Positions 59,139 to 64,000 of a stretch of 64,000 nt of DNA are shown here, piece by piece. Positions within the stretch are counted from its first letter, which is position 1. The number at the start of each line of letters is the position of its first letter. This DNA is from Cryptomeria japonica. Lineage: Eukaryota; Streptophyta; Pinopsida; Cupressales; Cupressaceae. The notes under the pieces were generated by a model. The model was given only the letters and a program-made list of their open reading frames with translations. It ran no database searches and was not told where the DNA came from. A program made the translations under genes and the position numbers. The stretch is taken from NCBI RefSeq assembly GCF_030272615.1, contig NC_081408.1, positions 769,447,336-769,511,335 on the forward strand. Direction: 5' to 3'.

Positions 59139-59213
59139 ATGACATCCATTCCTGGGTAGAACATCACATTAAATTCTGTCAAAATGCTTCCCAATTTCAA
59201 ATTCAACCCATAC

Positions 59214-59525
59214 TTATTCATTTACTAACACATGTTGTCCTTTATTCAACCATGCGACCTTGTAAGGATGACTATGTGGCATGCTACTCAACCCAAGTTT
59301 ACTTACTGCTTCTTCGAAGATGATATTGTCCGTTGATTCTGAGTCAATGATCACTTTACACACCTTACCAAGTATCTTGCACTTTACTTTGAAAAGAGAC
59401 CTCCTCTGTTTAGGCTCTTCCTTAACCAACTCCCTGATTAGCACCCTTCTAACCATCAGATTCTCACCATTCTCTGAGTCAAGGTTTACTTCAGGAGACT
59501 TCACACTACTAGTATCCTCTTGCAC
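59214..59525 (-). pseudogene. Protease region of chromovirus 2
   Basis: Contains KCKILGKVCKVIIDSESTDNIIFEEAV. The usual D-S-G of the aspartic protease site reads D-S-E (Glu codon at 59337-59339), a change that should inactivate it. It is flanked by acidic linker upstream and a stop before reverse transcriptase. Confidence 0.85.
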
Positions 59526-59549
59526 ATAATTAATTCTTTTCTCTTTATG

Positions 59550-60593
59550 TTATGAGGTTGCCTTCTCCGGACACCTGTAGGTAGGATGACCAAAATTAAT
59601 GCAATGGTAACACTTCATGTTTGCAAAATATGAACCTCCACCAGAATTTCCAGATCTACCTCTATTGTTGCTGTTGTGACCTCTTCCTCTACCATAATTT
59701 CTTCTTCCACTAGATTCATTAGTCTGCTTAGTCAATTTCGACTCTCCTTGTGATCTTGCATCACTTCCTCTTCCACTATAGCTTCTTCTATAACCTTTTG
59801 AATCTCGGCCTCTACCTCTACCTCTGCTAGTACCTTCATGTTTCTTCTTATTCTTTTCTTCTACTTTCAAGGCCAACTAATAACATTTGTGAATGATATT
59901 TGGACTTAAAAAACTTAATTCCTCTTGTATGTTCCATCTTAGACAGTTAAGATACCTTGCTACTCTAATGCTTTCATCCTCCATCACTTTTGACCTTAGA
60001 CACAACTTCTGAAACTCTTTAGTGTAGGTACTTACATCTAACTCCTTTTGCCTTAGGTTTTGTCTTTTCCTATGAAACTGTATTTCATAGTCCTCGGGAA
60101 GATAAGTCTCTCTGATTTTACTTACCATCCCTTTTCAAGTAGAGATGGGGATCTTACCTTCTCTTTCTCTCTCATTTTGTATAAACTTCCACCAAGTAAC
60201 GACAACACCTCTCATTCTTGACTTAGACACTTTAATCTTCTGGGCCTTAGTCACACCTTCACACTCAAAATGGATTTCCATACTCTCTATCCATTCCATT
60301 ACCGACTCTGCTTCCATCTTGCCACTAAATAGTGGTACTCCTTCCAAAGATCTTCCAGTCATTGCCTTTAAAGCCTTCAAGAATGGTTCTTGATCAATAA
60401 TAGGGTCTAGGGTAGGGACTTCATCCTCTATTGCCAACATTTTACCCTTCTCATCTATCTTCCCACTCACTTCTGCTGTCTTGACTTCCACTATACCTAT
60501 TTTCTGTTCCAATTGCTCCAACCTTTCCTTGAACAATTGGTTTTCATCTTCTTGGTCAGCGACCTGCTTAGCCAATTCTACATTTGTCACCAT
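59550..60593 (-). pseudogene. Gag of chromovirus 2
   Basis: Three stretches: 60135-60593 with a coiled-coil-like start (NQLFKERLEQLEQKI) and FSGKMEAESVMEWIESMEIHFEC; 59877-60128 with QFHRKRQNLRQKELDVSTYTKEFQKLC; and 59550-59876, Arg/Gly-rich (RGRGRGRD, GRRNYGRGRGHN), with a perfect CX2CX4HX4C knuckle CYHCINFGHPTYRC. One stop separates the second and third. RNA binding through the RG-rich stretch plus the knuckle is expected for Gag. Confidence 0.9.
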
Positions 60594-60653
60594 CTTTACT
60601 CCTTCTTCTGATACTAGATTAGTCTTACACTCTTTACCCCAAATCTTTAATTA

Positions 60654-60665
60654 GCTCTGATACCA
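60654..60665 (-). other. Primer binding site of chromovirus 2, initiator Met-tRNA type
   Basis: Minus-strand TGGTATCAGAGC three bases inside the LTR end at 60669. Confidence 0.93.
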
Positions 60666-60668
60666 ATC

Positions 60669-62233
60669 TGATAGGGAGGATCCTAGATTGCTTGAGTCAA
60701 CTTGACTCACTCCAAGGCTTTCTTCCTAGCCTAACCCCAGGAATGCTTTAGGCTATTCCCCTAATCCACTCTAGGTCCTCACTACCGAGGGTTGATACTC
60801 TGCATTTTATGAATTCACTTTCGTAAATCCACCAATTCACTAATCCACTAAATATAACCAGACATCTTGCAGGGTTTGCTCCACCATGGTTTATTCCTAT
60901 AACTTCTTCTAAGTTGTTCTCCTCCTCATGCATGGGTCTTTCTTCCTATTGATCCCATCTTCCCCCTAATCTAAGGCTAATAGCCTAGATTCCAATCTAC
61001 CCTGCAAGTGATTCCTCTTAGTCACTGATACCTAGCTGGGCTATCATAAAGCTTGCCTAGGGCCAGTTTGCTGAAACAGTCGATGCCATTCCCTGGTCCT
61101 CTACAAATGGAACTCTATTATACATGACTGACTCTTCTTGACAATTTCCAATGGTCATGTGGATCCCACGACAGAGTCTCAAGACAGGGCCATATTTACA
61201 ACTAATTGTCACCAACAGAAAGCAAGAAACAAAAAAAATGACTTTATTTATAGAGCCGAGCTTGGCACGAACTCAGAATTGGAACTCACAAAACACAGAA
61301 AAGAAACATCTACATTATTTGTGTTATCACTTGAAGATTTAAGCCATATTAGCAACAAAAAAGAAAACCAGAAAATCTTCCAATTGTTATTAAAAAAGAA
61401 GTCTGTTCTTGCAGAATCAACACTTCCGACAATTCCAATTGAACCTGTCCTAGACATGTCGTGAATCATCCTTAACGAACGAGATTCCAAATCGACACAA
61501 TCGGTTTCTATCTGTAACTGCCTTTTGGTTTCCATCGGGTCATCGGGTTAGTATTGCAACCCCTATTCCGACGTTCGATAATAGTCTACAACTCACTGGC
61601 TTTCCTATCGGGTCATCAGAGTAGCCTGAAAACAATTACTTCGATGTCCGATGACATTTTACCAGATCATGCACTTCCACATTGGTTTTCATCGGGTCAT
61701 CGGGTTAGCAACAAGACATTCTTGCCGATGGTCGATGGTGCGCACCTAACAAAAAATCCTCCTTATCGATTTGTCGGGGTAGCTCTAAACAAGTTATGCC
61801 AATATCCGATGGTGCGCTCCAAATCGCATGCTTTCTCATCAGGTTATCGGGTGGCACAAAGACAAGTCATGTCGATACCCGACGACTCCTTCCGAATTCA
61901 CTCTAATCACTCCATTTCGCTGGTGACTTTGTTGGCTCATCGGGGTAGGTAGAAAACATTACTTCCGATAGTCCGATGGTCCGCTTTGACTCACTCCAAC
62001 CACTGGCAACTTCATTGAGGTATCAAGGTAGGTAGGAAATAGTCTCGCCGATGGTCGATGGCACCTCATTGGGTTATCAGAACAAGTGTAGCCGAAACAT
62101 GAAATTTTCAAAAATGAAGACACAAACACTCCAAGCTCCAAACATACAACCTAATAGACTTGGATCAGTCCTTATGCCAAAATTACCAAAATTGTAAAAG
62201 GGTATTTTCTCACCCTTAGGTGCTCCTGCACCA
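60669..62233 (-). repeat. 5' LTR of chromovirus 2
   Basis: 1565 bp, the same termini as 54307-55999. It has only one copy of the approximately 85-bp segment duplicated in the partner and lacks a few other short pieces. It is followed by CCAAG, the target duplication. Confidence 0.93.
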
Positions 62234-62804
62234 CCAAGCTGAGGCATCCAATAAAACCATTATCAAGATACTCAAAAAGGTTGTCAATGACGTTGGCCAA
62301 GATTGGAATGTGTAGTTAAATCCAACTTTGTGGGCCTATCACACTTCCATCCACACCCCTACTGGCACAACACCTTACTCTCTGGTGTATGGTGCGGAAG
62401 CTATCTTACCTTTGGAGGTCAAGATTCCATCCCTGTGAGTCTCCTTACAACACCTAATAGATTATGAAGAATACAAAGTTTCTAGGTTGCATTAGCTTGA
62501 GATGCTAGATGAAAGGTGTCAGACAACTTTGACACATTTGCAAGCATATCAAAACTGTCTCTGTTGCACCTATAACAAGAAAGTCAAAGGGTGACACTTC
62601 GAAGTGGGAGACTTGGTCCTGAAAGCCAACCCTAAGAATTCACAATCTACTGAGATCATCAAAGGTAAGTTTGAACCTAATTGGGTTGGTCCTTTCATTG
62701 TAACTACAACATATGGTTCAGGTGCTTATCAGCTTGCAACCCCAGAGGGAGAACCACTATTATATCCCATGAACAACATGCACCTCCAGAAGTATTATAC
62801 ATAG
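62234..62804 (+). pseudogene. Tat-like integrase, second part
   Basis: Continues the interrupted integrase after PQSNG: AEASNKTIIKILKKVVNDVGQDW, WAYHTSIHTPTGTTPYSLVYGAEAILPLEV, and the C-terminal VGDLVLKANPKNSQ, KFEPNWVGPFIVTTTYGSGAYQLA, PMNNMHLQKYY with a final TAG at 62802-62804. Several in-frame stops (for example near 62314, 62436 and 62592). The join is exact apart from the 5-bp duplication. Confidence 0.92.
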
Positions 62805-63229
62805 GTTTCCTTTAGTAGTTCTTCAATATGATCCTAAAAAAATAAAAATAAAAAGTGAAAAAGAAAAAAATATCGCCTTGGTGGTAAATAGGCGCCTTGT
62901 GTGAAAGCAAATAAAATAAAATAAAGAAAATCATCCACCCTCTAGTGAAAACCTGGCAAACAGGCACTTTGGGCAAGTACCATGGTGAAAACTTGGAAAA
63001 CAGGCACCACGTGTAGAAAGGTCATTTCTCCACTATCTATCATGATTCCCTCTGTACATAGCACAAAGTTTTATCATGCCCATCCATTTTGTTTTGACCC
63101 AGTGTCCTTCTCTAGGGTTGTGATTGGTTAGCATCAATGTCTTTTTTTGTCAATTGCTAATCTTTGTACAGATGTTTTCTAACCTGGTCATTGTACATAT
63201 TTTGGACTTCACTTGGGGGGAAAATCACT
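62805..63229 (+). other. Non-coding 3' region and polypurine tract of the Tat-like element
   Basis: No coding region. The phrases GGTGAAAACTTGGAAAACAGGCACC and AACCTGGCAAACAGGCAC recur, as is usual downstream of integrase in Tat elements. CACTTGGGGGGAAAA at 63210-63224 is the likely polypurine tract. Confidence 0.55.
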
Positions 63230-64000
63230 TGTCATGATCAATTGATAGAGTTATCATAGTGAACAGCTTGGAGGCTACGACATGTACATAACTTTTAAAG
63301 TCCTGAAAAAAATCTCTAAAAATCAAATAAAGTCCTGAAAAAAATCCCTAGAAATCAAATAAAGTCTTGAAAAAATCAATAAAAAAATCAAATAAAGTCC
63401 TGAGAAAATCAATTAAAAAATTGAAAAATGTCCTGAAATAATCCAAAAAAATTGCAAAATTGTCATGAAATAACACAAAAAATTGTAAAATGTACTAAAA
63501 AAGGCACAAAAAAATAAAACAATTAAAAAACTCTAATTTTTTTGAAAAACTTCAAAATCCAAAAACAATCATTTTCATTATGTCAATAAATTGGCTCTTT
63601 TGTACATAGACAGACACTTGAGTGGACGCTAGACAAAAAACACATAAAACATTGCACTTCACAAATCATGCATCAACAGATGAACTGTTCAACCAACCAA
63701 GAATTCAACATGATCAAAGTTGTCCTATCAATCAACAATATCAACATTATCTATCCTTTGTTAACATTATCATGGGTCTTATGTAGGGTGTAGTATACTC
63801 AAAACCAGACTATGTCTTGTCTTAGACGGGGTACTGCGTTCCCTGAAACCAGATAGTATGATCGTCCTTTCACTACAACATTATCATCTTTTTGAAATGA
63901 AGATCAAAATGTTTGTTTGACTTGCTTGGACTTATGAGTCTTATCTTTCATTGATTTATCTTTGATCATGTTCCTATGTCATTCAATGATGTCACTGAGT
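63230..64000 (+). repeat. Probable 3' LTR start of the Tat-like element
   Basis: TGTCATGATC at 63230 follows the purine tract by six bases. The LTR runs out of the window and the 5' copy is missing, so the call rests on position only. It contains a tandem A-rich repeat. Confidence 0.45.
63298..63500. repeat. A-rich tandem repeat of about 32 bp
   Basis: At least four decaying units of AAAGTCCTGAAAAAAATC followed by AAAAATCAAAT. Confidence 0.8.

Larger units (their letters stand above)
54307..62233 (-). mobile_element. Second chromodomain Ty3/gypsy element, nested in the Tat-like integrase
   Basis: 7927 bp on the minus strand: 5' LTR 60669-62233, Met-tRNA primer site 60654-60665, gag, protease, reverse transcriptase, RNase H, integrase, chromodomain remnant, polypurine tract, and 3' LTR 54307-55999. 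Target duplication CTAAG (54302-54306) and CCAAG (62234-62238) has one mismatch. All genes carry stops or frameshifts. Confidence 0.95.
50000..64000 (+). mobile_element. Tat-like Ty3/gypsy element, 5' truncated and split
   Basis: Plus-strand coding order is protease, G-patch-like segment, reverse transcriptase, RNase H, a second (archaeal-type) RNase H, then integrase. Integrase is split by an inserted element at 54307-62233. The 3' region and probable 3' LTR begin at 63230. Dual RNase H is a hallmark of the Tat lineage. The 5' LTR, gag and the start of protease are missing because the element abuts the telomere-like array at about 50000. Numerous stops and frameshifts show it is old. Confidence 0.85.

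Overview
The window is non-bacterial, gene-poor, AT-rich DNA from a large repeat-laden plant nuclear genome. The evidence is the dominance of Ty3/gypsy and Ty1/copia LTR retrotransposons of plant lineages (chromodomain elements, a Tat-like element with two RNase H domains, copia elements primed by initiator Met-tRNA), a decayed plant-type PPR gene, spliced exons of a plant-like M18 aminopeptidase, and degenerate TTTAGGG-like DNA. A gymnosperm (conifer-like) source fits the old, stop-riddled and nested elements, but that is inference; nothing here fixes the species.

Layout from left to right. 1-7414 holds a chromodomain Ty3/gypsy element on the minus strand with its 3' LTR cut by the window edge. 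It sits inside the gag of an older gypsy element (about 7415-13685, minus; LTR 13209-13685, non-Met primer site), which is also split by an LTR-like block (about 8490-11110). 13686-18900 contains non-repeat sequence with four well-formed 3' exons of an aspartyl aminopeptidase gene (16861-18441, plus). 18900-31000 is mostly gene-free: LTR-like remnants, a copia reverse transcriptase fragment (22800-24260, minus), GA-rich low-complexity DNA split by a small inverted-repeat element (28997-29288), and a perfect 40-bp AT palindrome. 31060-31700 is a PPR pseudogene. 31787-38213 is a complete-length but dead copia element (minus). 38746-38909 is a foldback element with 66-bp arms. 38960-49985 is a degenerate telomere-like array, split by a 7051-bp gag-protease-only LTR element (41566-48616) with a perfect 5-bp target duplication. 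From about 50000 to the end lies a Tat-like gypsy element (plus), truncated at its left, whose integrase gene is split by a second chromodomain element (54307-62233, minus) with a 5-bp near-perfect target duplication.

No element is intact. Most pol genes carry in-frame stops, and three separate elements have lost the second Asp of the YxDD reverse transcriptase box in three different ways. In three elements the two LTRs of the same insertion differ in tandem-repeat copy number. The only likely host protein-coding sequence is the aminopeptidase 3' end; its 5' half is not recognisable in the window, and the piece just upstream that resembles its GRLDN motif looks decayed.
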